DNA of 59,142 bases from Opitutaceae bacterium (GCA_023269585.1 JAHFTC010000005.1:31213-90354), one strand, 5' to 3'. Positions 1 through 9,187 are shown, counted from the first letter of the stretch. Notes: a model not told the origin generated them from the letters alone. A program made the numbers and translations.

Positions 1-65
1 CGCTGACGTCGCGAGGCCGGGAAATCTCCTCGTCTTCGGGGCGAACCGCCCGATCATGACGGCGC

Positions 66-2540
66 GTGGCTGGTCTTGTCCCCCCAACCCCAAGCGCTGC
101 TGGCCGGCGGTTTCTCCGCCGCGGGGTGGCGTTTGGGCGCTGGCTGGTGCTGGGCGGGATCGCGTTGGCCCTGCCGCTCGCCGCCGCGGCCGCCGCGCCG
201 AAGACCGAACGGGTGGTCAAGGTTGGATACTTTGAATACCGGCCGGGCATCTTCCGCGCCCCCGGCGGACAGGTGGAGGGGTTCTACCCGGAGCTGCTCC
301 GGGCCGTGGCCGCAGAGGAAGGGTGGCGGCTGGAGTACGTCTTCGGCTCCTGGAACGACGGGCTGGACCGCGTGCGGAGCGGGGAGGTCGATCTGCTGAC
401 GAGCGTGGCTTTCACCGAGGAGCGGGCGACCTACCTCGACTACTGTCACCAGCCGTTGCTCACGGTCTGGGGCGAACTCTACCTGCCGGCCGACTCGCCG
501 GCGCGGAGCATCGTGGAGGTGCGGGGCCTGACGGTCGCGGTCATGCGGGGCGACTTCAACGGCCTGTCGTTCCGGCGGCTGGCCGACCAACTCGGCCTGG
601 AGTGCCGCTTTGTCGAGTGCAGCGATTTTGCGGAGGTGTTCGCGACGGTGCAGGCCGGGCGGGCGGAGGCGGCGGTCGTCAACAGCGTGTTCGGCAGGGC
701 GATGCACGAGGCCTACGGCCTCCGGCCCACCGGGACGGTGTTCTCGCCGTTCGATATCTTCTTTGCGGTGGCGAAGGGAAAGAACCCGGAGGTCCGGGAG
801 GCGCTGGATCGTGCGCTCGAGCGGTGGCGGTCCGACGCGAAGTCGCCGTATTACGAGGCCCGCGAGCGTTGGTTGCACGCCGGGGCGGGGGAAGTACGCG
901 TGGTGCCGAAATGGGTGGGGCGATTCATCGGCGGCGCGGTGCTCGTGCTGGCGGTGGCCGGCGGATTCATCGTGCTGCTGCGCAGCCAGGTGCGGCGCCA
1001 GACGGAAGGCCTGCGGGCGGAACGCGAGCGCTTCCGTGTGCTGGTCGAGAATATCCATGATCTGGTGATCGAGGTCGGGGGCGACGGCCGGGTGCGGTAT
1101 GTCAACCGCCTGCAAAGCCGGACGCTCGGGTACGCGCCGTCGGCGCTCCTTGGCCGGGAGCTGGCGGAGTTCCTCCACCCGGACGACCGTACCCGCTGGG
1201 CCGCGCTGGCGGGGCCGGATTCCGACGACCTCGGCCGGCTGCGTCTGCGCGCAGCCGACGGCGAGTGGCGGACGATGGAGTGTGCGGCCAGCCCGTTGGG
1301 GGAGGGTGGCACGCGGATCGTGACGGCGCGCGATGTCACGGAGCGACTGAAGATCGAGGCCGTGCGGGACGGACTGGAGAGCCAGCTGCGGCAGGCGCAG
1401 AAGCTCGAGGCGATCGGCACGTTGGCGGGCGGCATCGCCCACGATTTCAACAACGTGCTCACCGGAATCGTCGGCAACGCCGAGGTGATCGCGCTGGAGC
1501 TGCCGCCGGGTCACGGTTTGGACGAGCCGATCGAGGCGATCCGGCAAGCCGGCGCGAGGGCGCGGGATCTGGTGGCGCGCATCCTCACCTTCAGCCGCCG
1601 GAGCGAGCCTCGCCGGCGGTTCTGCCCGGTCACTCCGATCATCCGCGAGACCATCCAGTTGTTGCGCGCTGCGATGCCGGCCGAGATTTCCATTCGCGCC
1701 GATCTACCCGCGGCGGGCGCGAACGTGCTCTGCGACTCGTCGCAGATCCACCAGGTGCTGATGAATCTCTGCACCAATGCGATGTACTCGATGAGGCGAG
1801 ACGGCGGCGTGCTGTCCCTCGCTGAGACCGAAGTCATAGTCGATGCGGGACTCGTCGCCCAGCAGCCGCGGCTCAAACCGGGCAACTATGTCCGGATCAC
1901 CGTTCAGGATACCGGCTGCGGCATGTCTCCGGGGGTACAGAGCCGCCTGTTCGAGCCGTTCTTCACCACGAAGCCGCCCGGGGAGGGCACGGGCCTCGGA
2001 TTGTCGGTCGTGCATGGAATCGTGGCGACGCATGAGGGGGCGATCACTTTGGCAAGCCATGAGGGGGAGGGAACGACCTTCCAAATCTACCTGCCGGTGG
2101 CGGTCCAGCCGGAGCGACAATTGGAGGTGGCCGCACCCGCGGATCTGCCGCGGGGCGGGGGCCAGCGGATACTGGTGGTCGACGACGAGGAGGTGATCCG
2201 TACGATGCTCGATCGGGTGCTCACGAGACTGGGCTATCGCCCGGAGTGCTGCGCGTCGGTCGAGGAGGGGTGGGGGCGTCTCGCGGCGGCGCCGCAGGAG
2301 TACAGCCTGGTCTTGAGCGATCTGAGCATGCCCGCTGCGAACGGACTCGAACTGGCGGCGCGGCTGCGAACCCTGAAAGCGCCGCCACCGCTGGTGCTGA
2401 TGAGCGGGTACGTCGGCCCGGTGGAGGCGGACCGTGCGCGCGAGCTTGGCGTCGCGGCGATTCTCGACAAGCCGCCTGAACTTGCCGCGTTGGCGCGCTT
2501 GCTTCGGCGTGTGCTGGAGAAGGGGCGGACGGCCGGTTGA
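66..2540 (+). CDS. Hybrid sensor histidine kinase with SBP_bac_3 sensor domain
   Basis: This 824-residue protein is a membrane-bound hybrid histidine kinase. A hydrophobic segment at residues 24-44 looks like a signal peptide. Residues 50-270 resemble the family 3 solute-binding domain (SBP_bac_3), the probable periplasmic ligand sensor. A transmembrane helix lies at about 286-306, followed by a PAS domain (about 320-430) and a dimerisation domain with the H-box GGIAHDFNN (phospho-acceptor His459). The ATPase domain has an N-box near 567-572, DTGCGM at 615-620 and GEGTGLGLS at 639-647. The C-terminal receiver domain has acidic residues near 706-709, acceptor Asp752 in SDLSMP and Lys802. No separate response regulator is visible nearby. 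The GTG at 66 is the first start after an in-frame stop; GTG at 126 is a possible alternative. Neither has a clear ribosome binding site. The ligand is unknown. Confidence 0.93.
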   Translation: MAGLVPPTPSAAGRRFLRRGVAFGRWLVLGGIALALPLAAAAAAPKTERVVKVGYFEYRPGIFRAPGGQVEGFYPELLRAVAAEEGWRLEYVFGSWNDGLDRVRSGEVDLLTSVAFTEERATYLDYCHQPLLTVWGELYLPADSPARSIVEVRGLTVAVMRGDFNGLSFRRLADQLGLECRFVECSDFAEVFATVQAGRAEAAVVNSVFGRAMHEAYGLRPTGTVFSPFDIFFAVAKGKNPEVREALDRALERWRSDAKSPYYEARERWLHAGAGEVRVVPKWVGRFIGGAVLVLAVAGGFIVLLRSQVRRQTEGLRAERERFRVLVENIHDLVIEVGGDGRVRYVNRLQSRTLGYAPSALLGRELAEFLHPDDRTRWAALAGPDSDDLGRLRLRAADGEWRTMECAASPLGEGGTRIVTARDVTERLKIEAVRDGLESQLRQAQKLEAIGTLAGGIAHDFNNVLTGIVGNAEVIALELPPGHGLDEPIEAIRQAGARARDLVARILTFSRRSEPRRRFCPVTPIIRETIQLLRAAMPAEISIRADLPAAGANVLCDSSQIHQVLMNLCTNAMYSMRRDGGVLSLAETEVIVDAGLVAQQPRLKPGNYVRITVQDTGCGMSPGVQSRLFEPFFTTKPPGEGTGLGLSVVHGIVATHEGAITLASHEGEGTTFQIYLPVAVQPERQLEVAAPADLPRGGGQRILVVDDEEVIRTMLDRVLTRLGYRPECCASVEEGWGRLAAAPQEYSLVLSDLSMPAANGLELAARLRTLKAPPPLVLMSGYVGPVEADRARELGVAAILDKPPELAALARLLRRVLEKGRTAG

Positions 2541-2561
2541 GCCGCGGTCGGTCCAGTCGGG

Positions 2562-2668
2562 CGACGAGAGCCGGCCGGATCGCCGAGGGGAAACCGGAAA
2601 GGCCGAGCGAAGCCGATTGTGCCACCGATGGTTCGGCGCTCGTCCCTCGCCGCTCGAGTGCATCCGCA
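2562..2668. repeat. Degenerate ~105-bp interspersed repeat, copy 1
   Basis: This non-coding stretch between the convergent kinase and cytidylate-kinase-like genes is similar along its whole length to 55215-55319. Both begin GCGACGAGAGCC, contain CGAGCGA followed by GCCGAT, and end CCCTCG.CGCTCGAGTG.ATC. A shorter relative (GACGAGAGCC twice) lies at 28357-28381. I found it by eye; its function is unknown. Confidence 0.6.
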
Positions 2669-2740
2669 GCGAGGAGTGGACGTGGGACAAAGGCCCGGCC
2701 GCGACCGCGTCGCGGTGGGGTCAGGCGGGGCCCGGCAGTG

Positions 2741-3481
2741 TCAGGAGTTGGTGATGACGGCTTCGCGCGGTGGGGAGGTCGCGATCCAATCGCGGGAATG
2801 CAACACCGCCACCACCAGGTCCGCCGCAGACGCGGTGGTGAAATGGTTCATGTTCACCACGAGGTCGTAGCTGGCGGGATCGTCGATGTCGGCCTCGAAG
2901 AAGGAGCGGACGTAGTCGCGCCGCGCGTGATCGGTCTTCCGGTTGAAGGCCAGGGCCTGTTCGTACGAGAGGCTCCGGATCTGCGCGGTACGGCGGGCCC
3001 GTTGGTCGGAAGCGGCGACAAGGCGCAGATGCAGGCCGCGGGCGGAGCCGATGGTGGCGAAGTTGGCGCCGCGGCCGACGACGACCGCGTGGCCCAGCGT
3101 GGCGAGGCGGCGCATGAGGCTGTTGGTCTGGTGGACCATGGTCCAGATACTCGGATGCAGGCCGATAATCTCGCCGACCGAAGACTCGATCTCGGAGACC
3201 TTGTCCTCCGGGAGGAAGCGGGCGAAGGAGGTCGAAAGGTGGTTGTCCTCGAGCATACGCGACACGAGATCGCGATTGAAGATCGTCCACGCCGGCTGGT
3301 CGACGTGGAGCAGGCGATTGAGGCGGCGGGTGACCTCCTCCGCGAGCAGGGAGCCGCCGGTGCCGGATTCGCGTGAGATGGTGATAAAGGGGCCGGTGGT
3401 GGTGGGACGTTCGGCGAAGGGGCGCGCGAGGTGGATGTCGAGGTAGGACCTCGCCTTGTCGATGGAAGGGTGCATTTCCAT
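2741..3481 (-). CDS. Cytidylate kinase-like family protein
   Basis: The 246-residue product resembles the AAA-type cytidylate kinase-like family (PF13189). It has ITISRESGTGGSLLAEEVTRRL at residues about 33-54, in the place where the family carries its modified P-loop, and then charged helices and the segment HAVVVGRGANF, typical of the nucleotide-binding core. The P-loop lacks the canonical GKST ending, as is common in this subfamily, so real CMP kinase activity is uncertain; a regulatory or other small-molecule kinase role is possible. I chose the ATG at 3481, which gives MEMHPSIDKAR; the frame stays open upstream but reads like non-coding sequence. It is the most downstream gene of the minus-strand envelope block but is separated from it by 375 bp. 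Confidence 0.8.
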   Translation of the reverse strand: MEMHPSIDKARSYLDIHLARPFAERPTTTGPFITISRESGTGGSLLAEEVTRRLNRLLHVDQPAWTIFNRDLVSRMLEDNHLSTSFARFLPEDKVSEIESSVGEIIGLHPSIWTMVHQTNSLMRRLATLGHAVVVGRGANFATIGSARGLHLRLVAASDQRARRTAQIRSLSYEQALAFNRKTDHARRDYVRSFFEADIDDPASYDLVVNMNHFTTASAADLVVAVLHSRDWIATSPPREAVITNS

Positions 3482-3856
3482 GGCGGGTAGGGGTTGGAGT
3501 TGGTGAACCGAGGGGAGTGTACCCCCCGGGCCTACTCCCCGCAACGGGTGGGGCTCTTTGGGCGGCCCCGGCCCCGCCCCCGCGTCTGGCCATCCACGGT
3601 GTTCGGCTTCAGGGCGGACGGGCGCGCAACCGGCGCGTCGGCAAGCGACGGCCGCACACCCTTTTCGGAGCAGGAACAATCAACGCGGCCAACCAGCCGG
3701 TCGAAGCACCAACTCGACGACTCCACCGGAAGACGAGGGCTGGGGGGCGAGAAGCAAACTGTCAGTGGCGGGGGCAGCGTTGAACAACGGGCCGCGGGTT
3801 CTTTGCGCGCGGGATCCCCGCCGCCGGCCCTCCGTGCTCGACGGAAGCACTACGGG
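3482..3856. other. Gene-free stretch
   Basis: These 375 bases lie between two minus-strand genes. I see no credible coding frame, RNA gene or obvious terminator. The sequence is GC-rich with C- and G-runs near 3525-3590. It probably holds the promoter of the cytidylate-kinase-like gene. Confidence 0.4.
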
Positions 3857-4381
3857 CTAAAGCTTCGCGCGCTTCACGACCCAGTCGACGACGGCCTTGT
3901 CGTTGTCGCCGGCCTGCCAGACGACCTGGAGAAACTCCGCGGGGTGGATGTCGTGCTGCTTGAAGAAGCGGCGGTCGCCGCCGCAGCCGTACATGAGCGA
4001 AAGCGGGAGTTCGCCGCGGAGCTTGGCCCGGGCCTTCGGGATGAGCCGGGGCAGCCATTCGACGCCGCGCACGGCGGCGGTCTTGGCGGGGAGCGCGGTC
4101 TCGTCGAGCACGACCTTCGATGGCTCGCTCTTCTGGACGAGCTGGAAGTAGCTGCGGCGCACGGCTTGCACGAGCAGGGCGGTATCGAAGTCGGGCTCGC
4201 CGTAATTGGCGGCATCCTCGGCGTAGTCGTAGAGATCCTGGGCGCGGGAGCCGATGGCGGCGAGGAACGCGGACTCGTGCTTGGAGAAAAAGTCGTCGGG
4301 TTTGCGCTTGCCGGCGGCGAACTGCTTCACCGCCTTGTCGTAGAGGGCGCGAAACTCCTTGTGGAAGTCGTAGTGTTCCAT
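3857..4381 (-). CDS. Conserved small soluble protein of unknown function
   Basis: The frame encodes 174 residues beginning MEHYDFHKEFRALYDKAV. It is rich in charged and aromatic residues and has no signal peptide or membrane segment, so it should be cytoplasmic. Landmarks are YDYAEDAANYGEPDFD near residues 51-66 and MYGCGGDRRFFKQHD near 133-147. The style of the sequence (short acidic/aromatic helices) looks like a genuine conserved family, but I do not recognise it by name. I chose the ATG at 4381 because the longer open frame upstream reads as low-complexity arginine/proline sequence. It lies 107 bp downstream of rpe on the same strand and may share its transcript. Function cannot be inferred. 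Confidence 0.75.
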   Translation of the reverse strand: MEHYDFHKEFRALYDKAVKQFAAGKRKPDDFFSKHESAFLAAIGSRAQDLYDYAEDAANYGEPDFDTALLVQAVRRSYFQLVQKSEPSKVVLDETALPAKTAAVRGVEWLPRLIPKARAKLRGELPLSLMYGCGGDRRFFKQHDIHPAEFLQVVWQAGDNDKAVVDWVVKRAKL

Positions 4382-4488
4382 GGGGGCGGAGGCTAGGGGA
4401 TGGGTGGCGGAGGGAAAGCGCGGAAGCACGGGGCGGCGGCGAGGCGAGGGGCCCCCTGTCGCGGCAGTGATCGCCGGCACCTGGCCGC

Positions 4489-5139
4489 TCAACCTTCGAT
4501 CGAGCGACGGAAGGCGACGCGGTCGGTCGCGCGGAAGAAGGCGGTGCCGGCGACGAAGGTATCGGCTCCCGCGGCGCGGCAGAGCGGTGCGGTCGCGGCG
4601 TCGACTCCGCCATCGACCTCGATGCGGAAGGCGAGGCCGCGCTCGCGGCGCGCGCGGGCGACCTGCTCGATCTTCGGGAGGACGTCGTGCCGGAAGGATT
4701 GGCCGCCGAAACCGGGCTGGACCGTCATGAGGAGCACGAGGTCGACCTGGGCGAGCAGCGGCTCGATGGCGGCGACGGGCGTACCGGGATTGAGCACGAG
4801 GCCGTTTTGTTTCCCCAAGGAACGGATGCGCGCGAGGACCGCGGCGTGGTCGTAGGCGGGCTCGATGTGCACGCTGATCAGATCGCTGCCGGCGCGGGCG
4901 AAGGGCTCCACGTAGTCGCCGGGGTTGTCGAGCATCAGGTGAGTGTCGAGGAAGAGCGGCGTGTGCTTGCGCAGGGCGGCGGCGGTGCCGGGTCCGAAGG
5001 TGAGGTTGGGCACGAAATGCCCGTCCATGATGTCGAGGTGCAGCCAGCTTGCGCCGGCGGCGGCGGCTTCGGCGGCGCTGCCGGCGAGGTTGGCGTGGTC
5101 GCCGGCGAGCAGCGAGGGCGCGAGGAGGGGGGCGGGCAT
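4489..5139 (-). CDS. rpe: Ribulose-phosphate 3-epimerase
   Basis: This 216-residue protein interconverts D-ribulose 5-phosphate and D-xylulose 5-phosphate in the pentose phosphate pathway in the cytoplasm. The TIM-barrel signatures are all visible: LLAPSLLAGD at the start, WLHLDIMDGHFVPNLTFGP with the catalytic Asp and metal-binding His, DTHLM, MTVQPGFGGQ, and the phosphate-binding IEVDGGV and AGTAFF segments. The length is normal for the family. I chose the ATG at 5139, which gives MPAPLLAPSLL as in typical Rpe. An upstream GTG at 5163 would overlap the end of the lptE-like gene by three bases. Placement behind bamD and lptE suggests read-through from the envelope operon. Confidence 0.95.
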   Translation of the reverse strand: MPAPLLAPSLLAGDHANLAGSAAEAAAAGASWLHLDIMDGHFVPNLTFGPGTAAALRKHTPLFLDTHLMLDNPGDYVEPFARAGSDLISVHIEPAYDHAAVLARIRSLGKQNGLVLNPGTPVAAIEPLLAQVDLVLLMTVQPGFGGQSFRHDVLPKIEQVARARRERGLAFRIEVDGGVDAATAPLCRAAGADTFVAGTAFFRATDRVAFRRSIEG

Positions 5140-5156
5140 GGCCACGGCGGGCGGCG

Positions 5157-5666
5157 TCACCACGTGTCGAGCACGGCGTGCGCGATCTCGCCGGCGAGGG
5201 CCTCGGCGAGCAGCGGCATCGTCTGGTACTCGGCCGGCTGCAGGCCGCTGTCGACGAAGACATCGCGGGCGGCGGTGATCATCCGCCGGTCGATGAGGAT
5301 CTTGTCGTGGCGGTCGAGCACGGTGATCTCGGCGGTGAGCTTGACGGAAAACTTGCGGGCGAGGGCGGTGTCGTCGCGGCGGGCGGCGAGCACCTCGCGT
5401 TCGAAGCGCACCAGGCGGATCTGCAGGCGGGCTTCGGCGGAGTCGGGGGCGCCGGCGAGTTCGACCCGGCCGTCGCGCGAGAGGGCGAGGCGGACGGCCT
5501 CGGTGACGAGCGGACCGGCCTGGGGTGCGAAGGAGGCGTTGGCCGCCGGGGCGACGAAGAGCGTCTGCGCCACGGGGCGCCCGGGGGCGCCGAGGTGGTA
5601 GTGCGAGCAGGCGGTCAGGCCGACGCAGGCGGCCAGAGCGAGGAGAGGGCGGACGAGTCGGCGCAT
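5157..5666 (-). CDS. lptE: LptE-like LPS assembly lipoprotein
   Basis: The 169-residue product has a short lipoprotein signal peptide with the lipobox LTAC, which would place the lipidated cysteine at residue 20. The mature part has the LptE pattern: a start like HYHLG, a short strand leading to ANASFAPQAGP, then a helix and strands ending in a helix. LptE plugs the LptD outer-membrane translocon and helps deliver lipopolysaccharide to the surface. It lies 13 bp after the bamD-like gene on the same strand, a natural pairing of outer-membrane biogenesis genes. The family assignment rests on fold pattern and context because LptE sequences diverge strongly. Confidence 0.8.
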   Translation of the reverse strand: MRRLVRPLLALAACVGLTACSHYHLGAPGRPVAQTLFVAPAANASFAPQAGPLVTEAVRLALSRDGRVELAGAPDSAEARLQIRLVRFEREVLAARRDDTALARKFSVKLTAEITVLDRHDKILIDRRMITAARDVFVDSGLQPAEYQTMPLLAEALAGEIAHAVLDTW

Positions 5667-5679
5667 GGGGCGGGGCGGC

Positions 5680-6747
5680 TCAGAAGAGCCACAGCACCTT
5701 CTTCTTCTTGGGCTTCGGCGGCTCGATGCGGTTGGCGCGGGCCGCGGCGGCGGCCTCCTGCTCGGCCAGCTTCGGGGCGATCTTGTCCAGGCGTTCCCGG
5801 GCCGTGAGGGCGACCGCGGAGTCGGGATAGATGGTGATGGCCTCGTTGTAGAAGACTTTTGCGGCGATGTAGTTGTGGCGCTTGTAGTGGTAGAACTCGG
5901 CCAGCTTCATCTTGCTCATCGCGAACTCGGTCTTCATCGCGTCGAGGCCGGTCTCGGCCTTGCCCACGTTGGGATCCTTGGGGAAAAGGATGAGGTAGTC
6001 CTGGTAGTAGGTGGAGGACTCCTTGGCGGAGAACTGGTCGTACTCGGGGCCGTCGACGAGGGAGGCATGGACATCGGCCATGCGCAGATAGGCGTCGGGG
6101 GTGAGGATGCTGGTCGGGTAGAAGTTGATCATGCGGTCGAGGGCATCGATCGCCTCGATCTTGTTGCGGAAGCGTTTGTGCAGCTGGGCGATCCGCATGA
6201 GGGCGAGCGGGGCGTAGTCGCTGTAGGGGGCGTTGGCGACGACGTATTCGTAATACATGATCGCGCTCTCGCGCTTGGCGAAGCCCGGGAGCATGCCCCA
6301 CAGCCAGCGGCGGCGGGCGCCATCGGCGATCGCAGAGGCGATGCGGTATTGGTCGGCGATGACCTCGTTGAACTTCTCGTAGTTGGGGTAGAGGCCGACG
6401 ATCTGCTGGTAGGCGTCGAAGGCGCGGCGGTAGTCGCGTTGGGCGAGGCGGATCTGGGCGGAGCGGTAGTAGGCCTCGGGGCCGTAGATCGACTTGCCGT
6501 AGTCGCGGGCGACGCGCTTGTAGAGGCGCAGGGCGCGACGGTAGCTGCCGTCCTCTTCCGCGGCGCGGGCGCGGTTCATGAGGTCGAGGGCATTGCGGCC
6601 CTGTTCCCCCGCGACGGCGGCGAGCGCCCCGCCTTCGACCTGCCAGCCGGTGCCGGGGGTCCAGACGAGTCCGGCGTGGAGCCACGCCGGGACGAAGAGG
6701 GTGATCAGGAGCAACCCGAGGGTACGGAGCAGGCGCGAGTGGCGCAT
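5680..6747 (-). CDS. bamD: BamD-like outer membrane assembly factor
   Basis: This 355-residue exported protein consists of tetratricopeptide-type repeats characteristic of BamD/YfiO, a component of the BAM complex that inserts beta-barrel proteins in the outer membrane. A signal peptide covers residues 1-25 (MRHSRLLRTLGLLLITLF, cleavage near LHA-G). Repeats are visible at about 50-85 (ALRLYKRVARDYGKS), 88-120, 170-205, 210-250 and 285-325. The C-terminus is basic (KPKKKK). The usual lipobox cysteine is missing, so it would be a soluble periplasmic or otherwise anchored version. It starts 4 bp after the fabH stop and is followed 13 bp later by lptE, so it is probably co-transcribed with the lipid genes. 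Confidence 0.85.
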   Translation of the reverse strand: MRHSRLLRTLGLLLITLFVPAWLHAGLVWTPGTGWQVEGGALAAVAGEQGRNALDLMNRARAAEEDGSYRRALRLYKRVARDYGKSIYGPEAYYRSAQIRLAQRDYRRAFDAYQQIVGLYPNYEKFNEVIADQYRIASAIADGARRRWLWGMLPGFAKRESAIMYYEYVVANAPYSDYAPLALMRIAQLHKRFRNKIEAIDALDRMINFYPTSILTPDAYLRMADVHASLVDGPEYDQFSAKESSTYYQDYLILFPKDPNVGKAETGLDAMKTEFAMSKMKLAEFYHYKRHNYIAAKVFYNEAITIYPDSAVALTARERLDKIAPKLAEQEAAAAARANRIEPPKPKKKKVLWLF

Positions 6748-6751
6748 AAAT

Positions 6752-7750
6752 TTAGACCCAGCGAATCAGGGCGGATGCCCACGTCAAGCCGGCGCCGAAC
6801 GCGACGAGGAGCACGTAGTCGCCGGCGACGATGCGGCCGGCGCGCCGGGCCTCGTCGAGGGCGATCGGGATCGAGGCGGCGGAGGTGTTGCCGTAGCGTT
6901 CCAGGTTCATGAACACCCGTTCGGACGGCAGCTTCATGCGCTGCGCGATGGCGTCGATGATACGCTGGTTGGCCTGGTGGGAGATGAGGAGCTTCACCTG
7001 GTCGGGTGCGACACCGTTCTTCTCCAGAAGTTCAACGGCGGCGTCCTGCATCGCGGTGACGGCGAGTTTGAACACTTCCTTGCCGCGCATCTGGATGAAA
7101 TGCTCGCGGCGGGCGACGGTTTCAGCGGTGGAGGGGCTGCGGGAGCCGCCAGAGGTGACCTTGATCAGATCGCTGGAACTACCGTCGGCATAGAGCTTGG
7201 TGCCGATGATGCCGATGCCGGGGCGCGGATCGACTCCGAGCACGACCGCGCCGGCACCGTCGCCAAAGAGGATGCAGGTGGACCGGTCCTGATAGTCGGT
7301 GAGGGAAGTGAGCTTCTCGGCGCCGATGACGAGGGCGCGCCGGTAGCGGCCCGAGCGGAGCATGGCATCGGCGACCTCGAGCGAATAGAGGAAACCGCTG
7401 CAGGCGGCGGCGAGATCGAGGCAGGCGCAGGCGCCGAGACCGAGCTTGTGCTGGGCGAGCGTCGCGGTGGAGGGCAGCGGCGCGTCGGGCGTGCAGGTGG
7501 CGATGATGAGCAGGTCGATGTCGGCCGGGGTGAGGTGGGCGTCGGCGAGGGCGGCGAGGCCGGCCTTGGCGGCGAGATCGGAGGTGGCCTCGTCGGGGGC
7601 GGCGATGTGGCGTTCGCGGATGCCGGAGCGGGAGACGATCCACTCGTCGTTGGTGTCGACCAGGCGCGAAAGCTCCTCGTTGGTGAGGATGCGTTCCGGG
7701 GCATAGGCGCCGGTTCCGAGGATGACAACCGATGGGCCGACAGGATTCAT
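6752..7750 (-). CDS. fabH: 3-oxoacyl-[acyl-carrier-protein] synthase III
   Basis: The 332-residue enzyme starts fatty acid synthesis by condensing acetyl-CoA with malonyl-ACP. The catalytic triad is clear: Cys117 in AAACSGFLYSL, His258 in ISHQANQRI and Asn288 in ERYGNTSAAS. TNDEWIVSRSGIRERH near residues 33-48 is the usual CoA-binding region, and GDGAGAVVL is also typical. The length matches the family. I chose the ATG at 7750 because the thirty upstream codons in the open frame are unlike FabH. It lies 46 bp downstream of plsX and 4 bp upstream of the bamD-like gene, forming the widespread rpmF-plsX-fabH order. Confidence 0.97.
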   Translation of the reverse strand: MNPVGPSVVILGTGAYAPERILTNEELSRLVDTNDEWIVSRSGIRERHIAAPDEATSDLAAKAGLAALADAHLTPADIDLLIIATCTPDAPLPSTATLAQHKLGLGACACLDLAAACSGFLYSLEVADAMLRSGRYRRALVIGAEKLTSLTDYQDRSTCILFGDGAGAVVLGVDPRPGIGIIGTKLYADGSSSDLIKVTSGGSRSPSTAETVARREHFIQMRGKEVFKLAVTAMQDAAVELLEKNGVAPDQVKLLISHQANQRIIDAIAQRMKLPSERVFMNLERYGNTSAASIPIALDEARRAGRIVAGDYVLLVAFGAGLTWASALIRWV

Positions 7751-7796
7751 GCGTAAAGCGGGTGGGGGGAGAAAGGGTAGGCCGAGGAGCAGGGCC

Positions 7797-8852
7797 TCAG
7801 GCGGCGGGTTTGTCGAGCAGGACGTTGGCGGCGGCGACATCGGCCTCGATGTGTTTGACGAGGTCGGAGCGGAGAAACTCGCTGGCGTCGTGGATCGCGT
7901 TCATCAGCGCGTGCCGGTTGGCCGAGCCGTGGGCCTTGATCACGCAGCCGCGCAGGCCGAGCAGGGGGGCGCCGCCATAGCGCTCGGGCTGGATACGATT
8001 CTTGAGGCCGCGCAGGGCGCCCTTGCCGAGCAGGGCGGCGAGCATGCGCAGCGGGTTGGCCTTGAACAGGGACTTCAACTCGCGGCCGACGAACTTCACG
8101 AGCGACTCCCAGGTCTTCAGACAGACGTTGCCGGTGAAGCCGTCGCAGACGACGACATCGACCTCGTGGAGGAACACTTGGAAACCTTCGATCGGGCCCA
8201 CGTAGTTGATCAGGGTGCCGAGCGACTTGAGCGCGAGGTGCGTCTCGTTGGTGAGGGCGTTGCCCTTGCCCTCCTCGGTGCCGATGGTGAGCAGGCCGAC
8301 GCGGGGGCGCGCGATGCCCAGCTCCACGCGGCAGAAATGGGTGCCGAGGATGGCGTTGTGGACGAGGTGGCGCGGGGTCGCCTCGGGATTGGCGCCGCCA
8401 TCGATGAGGACAAGGTGGCCGTCGTCGCAGGGGATGACGGGGGCGAGCGCGGGTCGTTCGACGCCGTCGAGCGTGCGCAACTTCAGGGTGCCGGCGGCGA
8501 CGAGGATCTTCGTGTTGCCCGTGCTGACGACTGCCGCGGCCTTGCCCTCCTTGATCAGATCCATCGCCCGCAGCATTGAAGCATCCTTCTTGCGGCGGAT
8601 CGCGGTCATGACGTCGTCCTCCATGCTCACCACCTCGGAGGCGTGGTGGATGGCGAGCTTCGGGTGCCGGTCGAGACCGGCCTCGGCGAGGAGCGGACGC
8701 AGTTGCGCCTCGTCACCAACGAGGATGACGGGGCGCAGGTCGGGAAAAGCATCGAAGGCCAACTGCAGCGCTGCGACGACCTCGGCTGGGCCGAGATCGC
8801 CCCCCATGGCGTCCACCGCGATGCTGCCGGTGGTGGGGGTTGGGTCACTCAT
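7797..8852 (-). CDS. plsX: Phosphate acyltransferase PlsX
   Basis: The 351-residue cytoplasmic protein makes acyl-phosphate from acyl-ACP for phosphatidic acid synthesis. It opens with the PlsX signature IAVDAMGGDLGPAEVV at about residues 11-26. It also has the conserved segments VSTGNTK, IDGGANPEATPRHLVHNA and VVCDGFTGNVCLKTWES. The length is typical. It sits 39 bp after rpmF and 46 bp before fabH on the same strand, so it belongs to the ribosomal protein/fatty acid operon. The start at 8852 (ATG, MSDPTPTTG) is the only reasonable choice. Confidence 0.97.
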   Translation of the reverse strand: MSDPTPTTGSIAVDAMGGDLGPAEVVAALQLAFDAFPDLRPVILVGDEAQLRPLLAEAGLDRHPKLAIHHASEVVSMEDDVMTAIRRKKDASMLRAMDLIKEGKAAAVVSTGNTKILVAAGTLKLRTLDGVERPALAPVIPCDDGHLVLIDGGANPEATPRHLVHNAILGTHFCRVELGIARPRVGLLTIGTEEGKGNALTNETHLALKSLGTLINYVGPIEGFQVFLHEVDVVVCDGFTGNVCLKTWESLVKFVGRELKSLFKANPLRMLAALLGKGALRGLKNRIQPERYGGAPLLGLRGCVIKAHGSANRHALMNAIHDASEFLRSDLVKHIEADVAAANVLLDKPAA

Positions 8853-8891
8853 GCGTGCGGGACGGCGTAACGCCGGACGGGTGAACTACCG

Positions 8892-9068
8892 TCAGACCTC
8901 GACGTCGAGCACTTGGCGGCCGCGGTACATCCCGGTCTTCGGGTTCACGCGGTGCGGGCGGAAGAGTCCGCCGTCGGTGTCGCGGGCGAACGTGGGAGCC
9001 TTGAAGGCATTGGCGGCGCGACGGAGGGCGCTGCGGCGCTTGGACTGTTTGCGTTTCGGATTGGCCAT
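8892..9068 (-). CDS. rpmF: 50S ribosomal protein L32
   Basis: This 58-residue basic protein begins [18 protein letters not shown], a textbook bL32 start, and ends in [19 protein letters not shown]. It has no cysteines, so it is the form without the zinc ribbon. I chose the ATG at 9068 rather than an upstream in-frame start at 9092, because initiator Met-Ala-Asn/Val-Pro-Lys is the family norm. It heads the rpmF-plsX-fabH operon. The YceD (DUF177) gene that often precedes rpmF is not visible upstream. Confidence 0.95.
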   Translation of the reverse strand: MANPKRKQSKRRSALRRAANAFKAPTFARDTDGGLFRPHRVNPKTGMYRGRQVLDVEV

Positions 9069-9187
9069 GATGAATTTGGGTCGGTGTCGCAACCGCGGAA
9101 CGAGTCGTCCCGGGTGCGGAAGGGGTGCGAGTAAAGATCCGGAGGTGGGCGGGTCAAGCAGGGACTCGGGCCGAAAGTGAACTGTCC

